Of a DNA stretch of 64,000 nucleotides, positions 19,249-30,119 are shown piece by piece. This DNA comes from Euglena gracilis (lineage: Eukaryota > Euglenida > Euglenophyceae > Euglenales): the NCBI GenBank assembly GCA_039621445.1, contig CP154954.1, positions 33,581,455 through 33,645,454 on the forward strand, in the 5' to 3' direction. Under the pieces are notes generated by a model. It searched no databases. It saw nothing but the letters and a program-made list of their open reading frames with translations, and had not been told where the DNA came from. Each line of letters starts with the position of its first letter. The first letter of the stretch is position 1. Position numbers and translations under genes: made by a program.

Positions 19249-22200
19249 TCAGGGTTTGCCAGACGGAGGCTTTAGATGAGCGTCGTTGAAAAAACATCTG
19301 TTTGAGCCAATACAGTGCGGAGGCATTTGGTGATGAAGGTTGCAGCCTGCTCCCCCACGCCCCCAAAGCAGTCCAGCACGAATGGGATGAACGAACGAAC
19401 GAACAAATGAATGAATGAACGTCCACCCAAGGCGTTCACAGGTGGCTGCGTATTTGCGGCATTTTTTGGCTTCCTGTAATTCGTGCCACCGTGCTACGGC
19501 TTCTTTTGTGGAGACCGGATTGGCTGGCTGGAGCGGGTGACGCACCGTGACATCCACTGCTGCGGGTCCGTCAGCATCGTCCCTGGTAATGAAGACATCG
19601 CCGAGCCTTGTCTGGTTGTCTGCCACCTCTTCTCTTCGGGCCATGAATCCCGCTTTCCTTGCAAGCTCCACGACAAACGTTTGAAGGGCACCATGTCGCC
19701 GCAAAGTGTTGTTTTTTGGGCAGCAGACAAGGCGATTTCCGCCAAAGTCCATTTGCTGGTGGCAACGAGGGCATTCTGGCAAGGAACCATCTGGCATTGT
19801 CGGGCAAATTGCACACCCTAGAGACCATTGCGTCAGCGCTCTGAATTCGGCTGGTGGAATGAGTGTTTTCAGTGGAGCAGAGGGATTAACCGCAGCCCAG
19901 GCCATGGCGTGTGGCTTCCGCTGGCAGGTAAAACGGACTGCGTCGTTTCCTGCAAAGCTGCCCAAAAGTAGGTCAGCCCGTACTTTTACGACCTCATATG
20001 TCCAAAACTTCTGTCTCGTCATTGTGGGGGACAAGGAGCTCACTTTGCTTGGGTCCGCAAGGATGTCAGTGAGAGGTGCCAACCCTTTGTTGAGACTCGA
20101 AATTAGCAAGCCCGTCTCGCCATGGTCACGTGGAAGCTGAGGGCAGCCTTCCGGTTGGCCCAGAGTGCTGTGGGAGAGGAAACCCAGGATAGCTGCCCAT
20201 CTGGCCGGTGTTCTGGCTGCTTCTGGGTCTCGGATCCCCAGTCCTCCCAAGCGGACAGGAAGTGAGGCCTGTGCCCATTGTTTGTCGTCCATTGGGCGGG
20301 CGGTGATGACCGACATTGTGTCCCGTAGGATGCTGGAGGAGGAATGGCACTGTATTTTAGCACCCGAGAGGCGCGTGGTTCGCAGCAAATCATTCACTTT
20401 GCAGGCATCAAGGCATTGCCTGAGCACAGTGAATTGTAGATGCGGTGACGGCACCAATTGTAACAGGTGGCACGCCTTCTGGACACCGGTGAGGCGCTCC
20501 TCCCAAAGGAGGGAGGCAAATTCAGGCGTTCCACCCGGGTGGCAAACAGGCGCGCCGAGTGCGCGAATGCCGGTGCCGGCTGTGAAAGGCTCGACCGGGA
20601 TGCCCTGAAGGATGCCTTCTCCGTGCTCCACAAAGGCTGGACCACACAGTCTGCATTTCGCCAAGTTGAGACCTACACCAATCCGTGGTCCCTCAGATAC
20701 AATCAACCAAACTGCCCTCTCAAGCTGCTCCGGTGTGCCCATGACGTGGGCATCATCCAGGTACCAGGCTTGCCAGCCCACGATGCCTTGCAGTTTGTCC
20801 AGCAATGGCTGTATCCCGAGGGCAAATGCGGCCGGCCCGCACGGGTCCCCTTGCTGCACACCAGACTTGCTTCGGAGGGATGTCTTTCCCAGATACAACC
20901 GAGAATGGCGTGCGTAGCAGCTCTCCAACCACGGCAGCAGGGAGGGGACATCTATCGGCGACCTCGGCCAGTAAGTTCTCTCTTGATATGCAATTGAATG
21001 CATTTGAGAAATCCAGCTGGAGTAACCCCCAGTCAACCTTCCCGATATGGGACAGGCCGTCAACTATCTGCTGAATGCCCATGCTTATCAATGCGCATGC
21101 GTCCGGTACACCTACCCCCAGCTGTTGTGGCAAGGCGGTAGCCAGGGAGCGGCGGACTTCTGTGTGGCGCATTAGCACTTTTGCCACCAGGCGTCGGAGG
21201 GTTTCCCCGGCAGCAATGGGCCGTGTGCCTTCCTCTTCAGGGGATGTTTTGTTTACGGGGTCGGTGGGTGCGCCGGTCCCTGTTTTTGTTTTGCGGAGTG
21301 GCGTGAGGCGATCCGCACATAGCACTTGCGCTGGTCCATCAGGGATTCCCTTCATTACACAACCGAAGACAAATTCTGTCAACTCGTCCAGGAGGTCTTC
21401 TGCAAAGCTGCCAGCTTCATCACTGAGGAGGGACTTCAGATGTTCAGGACGCAGTCCTGAAGGGCCTGCGGATGATTCAGGGCCGAAGCGCCGTACTGCC
21501 TGTTTCACCATGCGGCGGTCATCTGCCAAGTCCTCGCAGCGAGAGGGTGGTTTTAACCTTGTGGGAGGGCCCCTTCCTGGTTCTTTCTCTGTTGGGTGCA
21601 TTCGGCGTAATCTCTCCCGCACAACGGGATGAGCCGCATCCTGGACTCCTTCGGAGAGAAGTAACTGGCATGCCTTGCCCACGGCTCCTCTCGCCACCGG
21701 CGTCTCCATCCGACGGATAAACCAATCTGTTAGTTTGCGGAGGATCGGGTGGATACCGAGGAGGCTGGATTTACGGCCGGCTTTTTCGAATTCTGCCAGG
21801 AGACGGCGGCCGGCTGTGTAAGGTAGGCTCGTGCCCTCGTACTGATGGTCCTTCCCAACTGAGCCCAGTGATTCCTGCCAGCGCGTGGCAAGGGTGCCAG
21901 CACTGCCTTGGGCATGCACCAGAGTGCGTGTGAGGACTCCCATGAAGGGTGTCTGTTGTAGTCCTTCAGAAGAGAGGAGTAGAGTTGGGAGACCGCCTGT
22001 ACGGCGCCACGAGGGATGTGTGAGACCGTGCCCCTGAGGTCCTGTGCGATGCCATCCCAGGTTGGTTCGAGCGTCGGACAGCGTTGTGAGAAGGGGGTCC
22101 CAGGCGTTCTGCAGCCCGGCAGAAATGGCTGGGGTGGGCCATCTGTTTCCATGGCTGCCGTCGCTGCTGTAACCTGGACAGTCGTGGGCGCGGCAAGGGC

Positions 22201-22320
22201 AGGCAATGGGTCATCCAATTCAATGGCCACCAATAATTCCGGGTCCAGGTTGGTCCCACTTTCAGTCGGCCGTGAAAGAGCAGCATCCTGCCTTCGTGTT
22301 TGGCGGCCTCTCTCCGTTGG
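19249..22320 (-). pseudogene. Element B polyprotein: gag-like block, RT, Cys/His cluster, endonuclease
   Basis: The frame follows the 2A ORF after one TAG (22321-22323). The gag-like block has VSHIPRGAVQAVS and WCMPKAVLAPLPRAG. A shift moves to the frame of 20753-21943, with SSAGPSGLRPEHLK, EEGTRPIAAGE, GVGVPDACAL and DFSNAFN. A second shift near 20960 moves to the frame of 19249-21063, with SGVQQGDPCGPAAFALG, catalytic YLDD at 20752-20763, LNLAKCRLCGP, CLDACKVNDLL, the cluster CPRCHQQMDFGG...CC, and the RLE motif GDVFITRDDADG followed by VDVTV. The last coding segment overlaps a tetranucleotide repeat near 19388-19420 (SFVRSFVH). Two frameshifts and one stop make it inactive, but all domains remain recognisable. 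Confidence 0.82.
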
Positions 22321-22989
22321 CTACCCTGTGCGTGGGCCAGGGTTTTCTTCAACGTCGCCACACGACAGTAGCCCGCCTCTTCCCCGTAGGTGGAAACCCC
22401 ACGCTATTACGGCTGGAATTGTGCTGAGCCCTGGGGCAAAATTTGACGGCATTACGGCCTTGGGCCCTGGAGCCACATCTGTGAAACACTTTTCCGTGCC
22501 CGTTTTGGCTTGAGACGTGTTGAGCCCTGGGGCCAAATTTGACAGCATCATGGCTGAAGCCTTGGGCCCTGGGGCCACATCTGTGAAAAACTTTTCTGTG
22601 CCAGTTTTGGCTTGAAATGTGTTGGCTGAAGCCTTGGGCCCTGGGGCAACATCTCTGAAAAACTTTTCTGTGCCAGATTTAGTTGGAAAAGTGTTGAGCC
22701 CTGTGGCAAAATTTGACAGCATCATGGCAAAAGCCTTGGGCCCTGGGGCCACATCTGTGAAAAACTTTTCTGTGCCAGTTTTGGCTTGAAATGTGTTGAG
22801 CCTTGGGGCAAAATTGGACAGCATCATGGCTGAGGCCTTGGTCCCTGGGGCAAGATCTCTGAAAAATTTTTCTGTGCCAGATTTGGTTTGAAATGTGTTG
22901 AGCCCTGGGGCAGAATCTGGGAGCATCATGGCAAAAGTCTGGGGCCCTGGGACCACCTCTCTGAAATGTTTAGAAGGCCCTGGGGCCAT
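22321..22989 (-). CDS. Element B ORF1: 34-residue tandem repeats ending in a 2A peptide
   Basis: From the ATG at 22987-22989 to the TAG at 22321-22323, 222 codons. The body is a run of about six 34-residue repeats built from DVAPGPKA, MMLSNFAPGLNTFQ and KTGTEKFF, one of them shortened by 10 residues. It ends LRGRGGLLS then the 2A core, then Arg-Thr-Gly-stop. The stop three codons after the 2A separates it from the downstream frame, which is otherwise in register. No known domain. A leader protein released by the 2A is plausible, but that is inference. Confidence 0.6.
   Translation of the reverse strand: MAPGPSKHFREVVPGPQTFAMMLPDSAPGLNTFQTKSGTEKFFRDLAPGTKASAMMLSNFAPRLNTFQAKTGTEKFFTDVAPGPKAFAMMLSNFATGLNTFPTKSGTEKFFRDVAPGPKASANTFQAKTGTEKFFTDVAPGPKASAMMLSNLAPGLNTSQAKTGTEKCFTDVAPGPKAVMPSNFAPGLSTIPAVIAWGFHLRGRGGLLSCGDVEENPGPRTG
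22333..22362 (-). other. 2A ribosome-skipping motif of element B
   Basis: Minus strand codes CGDVEENPGP, a perfect DxExNPGP core. It is followed three codons later by TAG. Confidence 0.85.
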
Positions 22990-22990
22990 A
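22430..22990 (-). repeat. 102 bp tandem repeat within element B ORF1
   Basis: Repeat starts, judged by the (G)ACATCT-like anchor, lie at about 22475, 22577, 22649, 22751, 22853 and 22955. The steps are 102 bp except for one of 72 bp (30 bp, or 10 codons, missing). The period is a multiple of three, so the reading frame is preserved. Confidence 0.8.
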
Positions 22991-23059
22991 GTGCAAATTG
23001 GAACAGTGATCGCTATGTTACAGCACAGATGGTAGAGCAAAGTACAGTGAAACAGGGAT

Positions 23060-23245
23060 AGTACTTCCAGCCAACCCAGGGACCACTGGACCAGGGCCTG
23101 TAATTCCCTGGGGGGCATGAGGGTTCTTGCGCTGGCTGAAGGCATCACCGATGCCCAAGCCATTGCATGGGGCTTCATTTGACATGTCAGTTTGAGCTTT
23201 TCTGCTCCAGAGAGATAATTGTGTACCCTTTGATGAAACCTTTAC
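23060..23245 (-). pseudogene. Inverted fragment of an RLE-type C-terminal domain
   Basis: Minus strand codes LTCQMKPHAMAWASV and LQALVQWSLGW, matching FTCQRKPHAMAWAAV and FRALTQWSLGC in element B. The fragment ends exactly where the plus-strand coding of element C begins in the protein alignment (GQLKAGPSGCPRCH), so it may be the inverted 5' piece of C. It runs without a stop into the repeat ORF of B, which is probably chance. Confidence 0.6.
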
Positions 23246-23293
23246 TCAGAACGTCGTCGTAAAAAGTCGTCGAAAAGTCGTAGGAATTCGTCG

Positions 23294-23309
23294 CTTTCTG
23301 ACTGTCTAT
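23294..23309 (+). repeat. 16 bp direct repeat flanking element C (left)
   Basis: CTTTCTGACTGTCTAT, repeated exactly at 24464-24479. It is a candidate target-site duplication bounding the plus-strand part of element C. The same pair occurs at 46172-46187 and 47341-47356. Confidence 0.7.
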
Positions 23310-23950
23310 GTTTTTTCGTTCGCATATCATGTCGGACAACTGAAAGCCGGACCATCAGGATGCCCAAGGTGCCACAATCCCCTGGATCTCGTCCGTTGTC
23401 ACCGACACAATATTGTTCGGCGACACGGGGCGGTACAATCCTACCTCTTGGGGCTTGCTCAAAAGGCTGTGTTCTTAGCGAGACGAGAGGGAGCTGCCCC
23501 TGATGGTTCACGGCCCGGGGATGTCTTTGTCATGAGGTACGATGCCAATGGTCTAGCCGCAATCGACATGACGGTACGCCACCACTTAGCACCCTCCCGA
23601 ACACGACCTGGGACAGAGGACCTTGGCAGATGGCACGAATCAAAAGAGGAGGACAAAGTCAAGAAGTATGGTGCTGGCTGCCAACGAAGGGGTGGACGTT
23701 CATTCCCTTTGTCTTGGATTGCTATGAGGGCATGGGTGATGCGGCCCTTGCCTTCGTTGGCCAATGCGTACGTCTACTCATGGGGCAGCACGAATCGTGG
23801 GAGAGACGAGCAACGGAGGCCAACTGTTGGCAGGGCCTGAGCATGGCCCTGGCCAGGGAGCTGGCGAAGCAGCTTGCTTGGGGACAGTGCCCCGAGGAGC
23901 TGGCTGACGGTGGTGAAACAAGCCTTCATCAACCTTACTCTGTCCAGTAA
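23310..23950 (+). pseudogene. Element C C-terminal Cys/His cluster and endonuclease
   Basis: Codes GCPRCHNPLDLVRCHRHN (zinc-binding cluster), then RPGDVFVMRYDANGLAAIDMTV, the RLE core with D and IDMTV, then KYGAGCQRRG. A frameshift near 23690 moves to the frame that continues GWTFIPFVLDC and LARELAKQLAWG to a stop at 23948-23950. The parts correspond one to one with the ends of A and B. The RT is absent. Confidence 0.72.
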
Positions 23951-24380
23951 CGGGGAGGTGCAAGCATGCCGCCTACGTCAGCCCCTTAAGCCATGCGAAC
24001 CTTATGGCCAAAGCACCACGAACAAAGGCCCGTCGTGGCCACCTTCAATTACCCGCATTTTTCTACGCAGCTCTTCGGTGAGAGACTGCCCGATGACCGC
24101 CAAAGGCTTGGGAAAAGTTCCGCTCGGTACCTCCATCTCCGCCGCGTTGTAAACAAGGCGCGAGCTCCGTAGTGACGCATGATGACCCACGTGGCAGAGG
24201 ATTTTCAACCACAACCTGAGGACCTTGTGCCCGGCAGCTACTCCGGCTGTTGATCAATGGCTGCCCCACCTCGCACCCTTCTCTAAGCTCACATCTCTTC
24301 CCCTTTTCCCTCCCCTCCCATCTCCCGTCCCCAGCACAGACTGTCGCTTCTGTACATAGCCTTACCCCCTGAACACAAAT
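23951..24380 (+). other. Element C 3' untranslated region
   Basis: No convincing ORF. Pyrimidine-rich near 24290-24335. It ends in the shared tail at 24381-24431. Confidence 0.5.
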
Positions 24381-24431
24381 CAAATCCAGTAGGCTGTGCC
24401 AGTGGTCTGTGGACTCAGTCCGCCCCACCAC
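24381..24431 (+). repeat. Shared non-LTR 3' tail (element C)
   Basis: Same 50 bp tail as A and B, with a C-to-G change in the closing half of the first hairpin (AGTGG for ACTGG). Confidence 0.75.
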
Positions 24432-24621
24432 CGCTTTGGCCAAAAATAGGCGGTTCCGAGTGTCTTTCTGACTGTCTATTCTTTCGTGTCGCACAACTAC
24501 CATGTCTTGACTGCCCCTGGTGGGGTCCAAGCTCATTGAACATCTTCCCCATCTTGCAGATAACGTCGCCTGAAGCACAAGTATCAAGGAAAGGAAAGAA
24601 GTTCAAGTCGTCAACCAGAAC

Positions 24622-25458
24622 ATGAACACAGAGGAGGAGTCAATTGGTTGCCTGCGGAACAAGAGGCATCGCAGCGACAGTTCGGGTGTAAGCCACGACC
24701 CCGGTGTAGCACTTTTGGAGTTCGTAAGGGGCCAGGACGTGGTGAACCTCCGCTCCTCAGCGAGCAGCAGCACAGCCACCACCACCCCCAAGCCAAAGGC
24801 GCCATCAAGAAGAACACCCCCAAGGGGAGGGAAGGGGGCAGAAAGCAGGGAAACGCCACGGGTTCCCGTGGCACTCGGCCGCCACGTCGAAGGAAAGCAA
24901 GGGGATGATGCGGCGGCTAAGGACGATGAGGAAGAAGCAGAAGCAGAGGGACCACGAACCCTCATGTGTCCCTTTTCATCGTGCCCAGAAGCCCTCACCA
25001 CCAAGTCCCGCAAAGCATTGGTGTCGCACCTGGCCGCGCACCATGTGTCGCACGGCCAAGTGTTGCCGTCGGCAGTCCTCCAAATGCTGAGGGTACGGGT
25101 CTGCGCAGGCCCCTTCCGCTCACTCGTGCCCCAAAGCGAGAGATGCAGGAACTGCAAGGTGGCACCGCAAAGCCTCGACACCGCAGAGGCAACACGGGGC
25201 CCCGTGCCTCTCATCCCCCCGAGGGATGCAGCCGCGCCACAAACGGGAACACCAACCACAAGCCGATGCCCACAAATGACGCCCACGTTTGATGAGGTGC
25301 TCGTCGTGCATGTGCCCACAGTGAGACACATCCCAGCAATGTGTCGCACCGCCATCACCCAGGAGCTGGCACATCTAGTGAGGGATGTGGCAGTCCCAGT
25401 GCCAACATGGGAGGCGCTCCACCGTCTCATATGTTTCCCAAAGCTGGTCTTGCGTTAA
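24622..25458 (+). pseudogene. Element D N-terminal region with C2H2 zinc finger
   Basis: Starts at ATG 24622. A Lys/Pro- and acid-rich segment is followed by a C2H2 finger (CPFSSC, residues 116-121, with HLAAHH at 136-141; spacing C-x4-C-x14-H-x3-H), as in the DNA-binding N-termini of R2-like elements. CRNCK follows, then the gag-like motifs VVHVPTVRHIP and LICFPKLVLR. A TAA stop at 25456-25458 interrupts it; the same frame then continues with GRLRLFQQGQLGTL, which aligns with RVQLFRQGDNGTL in element A. The stop is shared with D' (48333-48335). Confidence 0.72.
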
Positions 25459-28010
25459 TCAGGCCGGGGTGGATGCAAGCACCAGCGGCACGCAGCACAT
25501 GACATGGACGGACGGCTGCGTCTCTTTCAGCAAGGCCAGTTGGGAACCTTGTGGGCCGAGGCGAAAAAAAAAACGCCCAAGCACGGCAGACCCCATTGGA
25601 CCAACCGGCGCGCACAAGGGCACAGGCCAAGCGGGAGGAGGAAGAGGAAATGTCACCATCACAGGTGGGGAAAATCAGGGCTTTGGTGGAGGAAGGCGCA
25701 CTGCCCAAGGCCGCTAAGCTGTTGGTGTCAGATGCGCTGGTCAACTTGCAGGAACCGGGTATGGAAGCCGTACTGAGGGACCTCCATCCCCCAGCACAGC
25801 CGCACTTGGTCCCGTCAGGGGATTTGCCCACCTCGATTGCCTGCCGCCTGGGGACGAGGGCATGCACGACGAGGAGAGCGACGAGCAGTGGTCCAAGCGG
25901 GCCTGGGCAGCCGTGGTCTCCTTCCCCCCGGGGTCTAAGTCCAATCCACCTCAGTGAGTGTTGCCGAAAGCTGGGGCCCGGGGGGGGGCCTGGTCCAAGC
26001 CCTTGGCAAGCTTGCTGCGACGGCCCTGACCACATCATTGCCGGAGAGCGTGCGAGAAGTACCATGCGCCTCCACGCTCATCCTGCTCCGCAAGAAGGAT
26101 GGGGGGGTGCGACCGATTGCCGTCGGTGACACCCTCCGGCGAGTGGTGGGCAAGTGCCTTCTCCATTCTGAAGCGGTGAGGATGTTGATGGCAGCCCTAC
26201 AACCGCGGCAGTGCGGGGTGGGAGTGCGAAACGCCGCCGAGATGGTGGGCATGGGCCTGCAACGCTCGTCCAGTCAAGCCACCTCCAAGGGGATAACGAC
26301 CACGTGGTGTTGCAGGTGGATATGTGCAATGCCTTCAACTTCATCAGCAGGGATGCAATGCTCCGGGGATGCTTGGCCAAGGTACACACGGCGTACAACT
26401 GGCTGCGCTTTTGCTACAGTGGACCAAGTCCGTTGTTCTGCCAAGGGCGCTTCCTGTGTACAAGCCAGATCGGAGTGCATCAAGGCGACGCATGCGGGCC
26501 CTTGGGATTTGCACTGGACTTGGACTACGCCCTTGACCAGTGCTTTGCCCGGGACTTGGCGCTTTGGCGGCGGCCACATCGTGGGGAAACCAGCAGTGGT
26601 GTTGGCCCGCCTCCATGACATCAGCACGGTCCTAGGCCTAGGCCTAGCCCTAGGCCTCCACCTCAATTTGGCCAAGTGCAATTTTTGGGGACCTGGGATG
26701 CAGAACAGTCTATCAAGCCGGGCCACATTACCCAGACGGTTTGGCAGAAGACCACTTGGGAAGACAAGTGCCCGTGATTCCTTTTGGAGGACAGAGGGGC
26801 ATCACGACCCTGGGCGTCCAGATTGATGCCCCGCGGGAGCATCACACAGCACAAGAGGACACGCCAAGAGCACCACAATGCCAAGCCGTATGGGAAGAGA
26901 CCGTGGACAGGGCGACCTTGCTCCTGTAACGGCTCAGGGGCCACCCAGAGGGGCAAGAGCGGCACGCACTCTTGCGGTACTGCCTTGACGGATGTCGGGT
27001 GGTCCACTTCCTCCGATCAACGGAGAGAGAAAACGCACGGGACTGCCCGCTCATTCTCAGGGCATGGCTGGAGGAAGCCGTACAAGATCTCCTCGGACTG
27101 GGAATCACCGAGAGTTCACGGGATCAAGTCTCCCTGCCCATCCGCCAAGGGGGACTCGGAATCTCGGACCCCGACGTGTTGCAACCCGCGGCACGGATGG
27201 CGGCCTTGTTGAACCTGGGCAAGCAGTGGGGGTGCCAGCCTCGGTGTTGGCAACCCCATCCCCGGAAATGCAAGACAGGCTACAACGGTTGCATCAACAG
27301 CTTGGCCCCAACGTGGATCCCGTGGCCAGCTGGCCCGCAGGCACCACCCCACTCTCTCCGCAGCACCAGAACACGCCTCCCAACGGTGGTGGGCGGAGAA
27401 AGTGGCGGAAATGCAGAGCCAGTGAGTCGACGCGGTCGGCTTTGCCAGGGACCGGCTGAGAAGGGCTTGCCAAAAGGGACCGGTGGAAACGGGATGGCTA
27501 CGGACTTTGCCCAGAAAGGCACAGCACACAGCTTTCTCGGACATCCAATACTGGCTGCTACTGCAGTGGTGGCTTGGCCTGTCCATCCTCCCTTCAGGGG
27601 TCACGCTGCAGGGGTGCCCACTGTGTCGAGGGTCCATTGACCCCTTCGGGGATCATTCGTCTGCTGCGAGCAGAATGGAAACACCGAACGGCACAATGCA
27701 TTCCGAGATGCTTTTGCAGCGATGTGTGCCCTGTACAACATTGCGGTGGAGAAGGAGGCAGAGTGTTTGGCGAACAACAGACCGGCCGATGTTCTCCTCA
27801 TCAACTGGTCACAGGGGCAACGAGGCCTTCGGACCTCTGCCAGGCGGTGCTGTTTGAGGTCACCAAAAGGGCCACCGCAGACATGCGGGGATGGCCAAAG
27901 ACAAGGGCCATGAAAGAAAAGCAGGAAGCACTATCGGTGACACTCATGCGCCACGTTGCGCGGCAGGTATCCGCCAAGGACCGCGTGGAGCAGGCCCTCC
28001 ACCCATGGTA
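25459..28010 (+). pseudogene. Element D RT, Cys/His cluster and endonuclease (multiply frameshifted)
   Basis: Fragments in changing frames: GRLRLFQQGQLG near 25510, KIRALVEEGALPKAAKLL near 25672, DGGVRPIAVGDTLRRVVGK near 26098, GVGVRNAAEMVGMGL near 26215, VDMCNAFNFISR near 26318, IGVHQGDACGPLGFALDLD near 26469, LNLAKCNFWGP near 26660, CLDGCRVVHFL near 26981, QGGLGISDPDVLQPAARMA near 27148, CPLCRGSIDPFGDH near 27615 and RPADVLL near 27790. The YxDD box is missing: after LALW the DNA reads directly into GGHIV, with about 8-9 bases lost near 26566. The element is dead at the catalytic site as well as by frameshifts. Confidence 0.75.
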
Positions 28011-28314
28011 AGTCCCCAACCCCCACCGCAGACAGCACCAAAAGCGCGCAAGACCAAGGCCAAGACGGCCACAACCCGCAAATCGCGGAGGTTCACCACG
28101 GAACCACCCCCCCAAAAGGCGCCCCCCCCCACAAAAAAAAACGAAGCCGCCAAAAAAAACAGAGCCCACACGCCAGGCGAAAGGTATCCGCCCAACGAGG
28201 CAACAAATGGGAGTGGAGCCGGCAAAAGCAACGCACACGCAAAGGGTAGCCCGCCCGCCCCGGACTCCACAAGGTGAGAAGAGAGTGCGCGCGCGACCCA
28301 GCAAGCCGGCTATA
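28011..28314 (+). other. Element D post-coding region up to the assembly gap
   Basis: Purine- and C-rich. A frame open from 27891 to 28277 codes a Lys/Pro/Thr-rich peptide and could be a basic C-terminal extension or chance. It ends at the N gap. Confidence 0.4.
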
Positions 28315-28327
28315 NNNNNNNNNNNNN
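28315..28327. other. Assembly gap (13 N)
   Basis: Runs of N. Left of the gap is element D; right of it is the interior of a tandem unit. In the duplicated copy the equivalent left flank continues instead into the D' 3' region at 51186, so the gap joins two sequences not seen adjacent elsewhere in this window. Confidence 0.99.
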
Positions 28328-30119
28328 CGGACCCCCCCCCCAGCCATAATATCGGGCACCTTGGGGGACTCTGAAAAATCAGGTCTACGGGGTCCCCCCC
28401 ACCCCTTTCCTCCGACAAGCATGGGGAAACGGGTCTTTGAACACAGATCTGAAAAACGATTACAAACGAAACAAACACTGGGCACTCCACCCCAAGGCCT
28501 AAGTCCTACGCTGCCCCCCTTGGTGAAAATCCTTTTTGGCAGCTTTCATTGTGTGAGACTTCATTTGTCGATTTTTTTAAAAAAAATCAGGGACTTTGGC
28601 CAACAGCGCCTCAGAAAATGACTTGTGTGGGGAAAAGAAAAAGAGAAACCTAGGCATTCCTTTCCAATTCGGGACAGTTGGGTAAGAAAAAGGCAAATGG
28701 TAAGCAAAAGTGAAAAGTGAGAGGGTAAGCGGTCATATGGAATAGTGTACAATGGGTGTGCGGGTTCGTGTGCGTGTGCGGTTGTGTGTTTTGTGTGTAT
28801 GCACGCTCACTTCCTTGTCATGCATTCCAACCGAAAATGACTGGGCTGACTTTTTTGAACGCAAAGAGAACAGGGCTTCACATTGGCCCACAGCCACTAT
28901 ATCACAGGGCTTTAGTGCCCACGTGGCTGGTTTTTTTTTTTCATTGGCCCACAACAGGGCCTATGGACGGAGGAGGGGTCATCTCCGGTCCAGGGTCCCC
29001 CCCCCCGAGTTCGGATGCCTCCAAGCTGTGTTCCATGAAAAAATGCCTTTGACCAATATCCATTATCCAAACCGAATCAAAAAACTGAGTTCTAAAGCTC
29101 CAACTCGTTTTGTCGTCCACCAGAAAAATTATTAAAATCCCAGGCTTTTTCCAACTCTTTGTGTAAAAATCCTCCAGCAACAAAAATCATCAAAAAAATC
29201 AAAAATCTGGGTCCAACGCAGGGCCTACAAAAGCCCTCAACAAAATCCAATCCAGAATTCCAACCTCTGACATCCAGCTGAGAACAACCAACCCAAACAA
29301 AAGCATCCAGCAGCATACCGTTGTTGAGGGGCCAGGCCATCCGGCCCAGCTGTGGGTCCAACCGATTCACTGGAGCCGTAAAACCAACAAATCCGGCTTG
29401 CCAATTTAAATTCACTGCCCCCCCCCCCCAATCACACGGGGCAATGGGGGTCAAATGACATGGCAAACTCAAAAATACTGAAAATTCAAATCCAATTTTC
29501 TCAGCCAAAGCGATTTTTCGCTGCCCCCCCCCCACCAGTCACATGGGGCCATGGGGGTCAATCTGGCTTCAGCCTCCAAACAAAAAATCACAAACCTGGG
29601 CCGTAATATCCAAACCGACTGAAATCTCACACATGTCAAAGGACGGGCCTTCACAATGTCGCCCCCCCCCCCACCGTCAACCAATGTGGGGAGGGCCATG
29701 GGTTAAAAATTCCTGGCTGCAAAATCAGAATCCCCATTCGACAAATAAAATGGGGAAAATGGAAATTTCATCAAACCCCGTCACATCTGGGGTGTGACCA
29801 AAACAATCACGGTCACAATATGATGCATTCCTGTCCCCACCCAAACGTCTCACAGGGGTATCCAATTCTGAGTCAAAAAATTCCAACCGTAAAGCCAAAA
29901 CTGATTTTGATCCACCACACCAACAAAAAAAAGGGCTCAACACAGCCCCCCCCCCAGCTGCACGAGGGAGGAGAAAAAATGGCTCCAAACCACATGCAAA
30001 ATCCTGAGACCTAAAAACATGAAAAATCTGATTCAGCGCTGTGGGAGCAGCCAACCTGGGCCTGGACCTGGGCTTTGGCCGTGCATCGGGCCACTGCCCA
30101 CTGCAGGCTCTTGAGGTCG

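Larger units (their letters stand above)
18831..23040 (-). mobile_element. Non-LTR retrotransposon B (RLE type)
   Basis: The most complete architecture in the window. Reading the minus strand: a 34-residue repeat protein, a 2A motif, a stop, a gag-like block, RT, Cys/His cluster, RLE, a 3' region with a GT repeat, and the shared tail. The 5' boundary is uncertain; around 23040-23060 it meets an inverted fragment of another RLE domain. B' at 42070-45870 is the duplicated copy. Confidence 0.78.
23310..24463 (+). mobile_element. Non-LTR retrotransposon C, severely 5' truncated
   Basis: Contains only the end of the coding region, a 3' region and the shared tail (24381-24431), bounded by the 16 bp direct repeats. 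The 3' terminus after the tail is AAAAATAGGCGGTTCCGAGTGT, with no poly-A. Confidence 0.72.
24480..28314 (+). mobile_element. Non-LTR retrotransposon D (RLE type), cut by the assembly gap
   Basis: Begins after the 16 bp repeat that ends element C. Coding runs from an N-terminal zinc finger through RT to RLE. The 3' end is lost in the N gap; the duplicated copy D' continues to the shared tail at 51441-51491. No 2A motif was found in D. Confidence 0.75.

Noticed and set aside
19706-20997. Plus-strand ORFs antisense to element B
   Set aside because: The minus strand carries continuous RT and endonuclease motifs; the plus-strand peptides match nothing.
22430-22990. CRISPR-like array
   Set aside because: The repeats are directly adjacent 102 bp coding units without spacers, in a eukaryotic retroelement.
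24622-25458. Element D as a host zinc-finger gene
   Set aside because: The frame continues past its stop into RT-element sequence, and the C2H2 finger fits an R2-like N-terminus.
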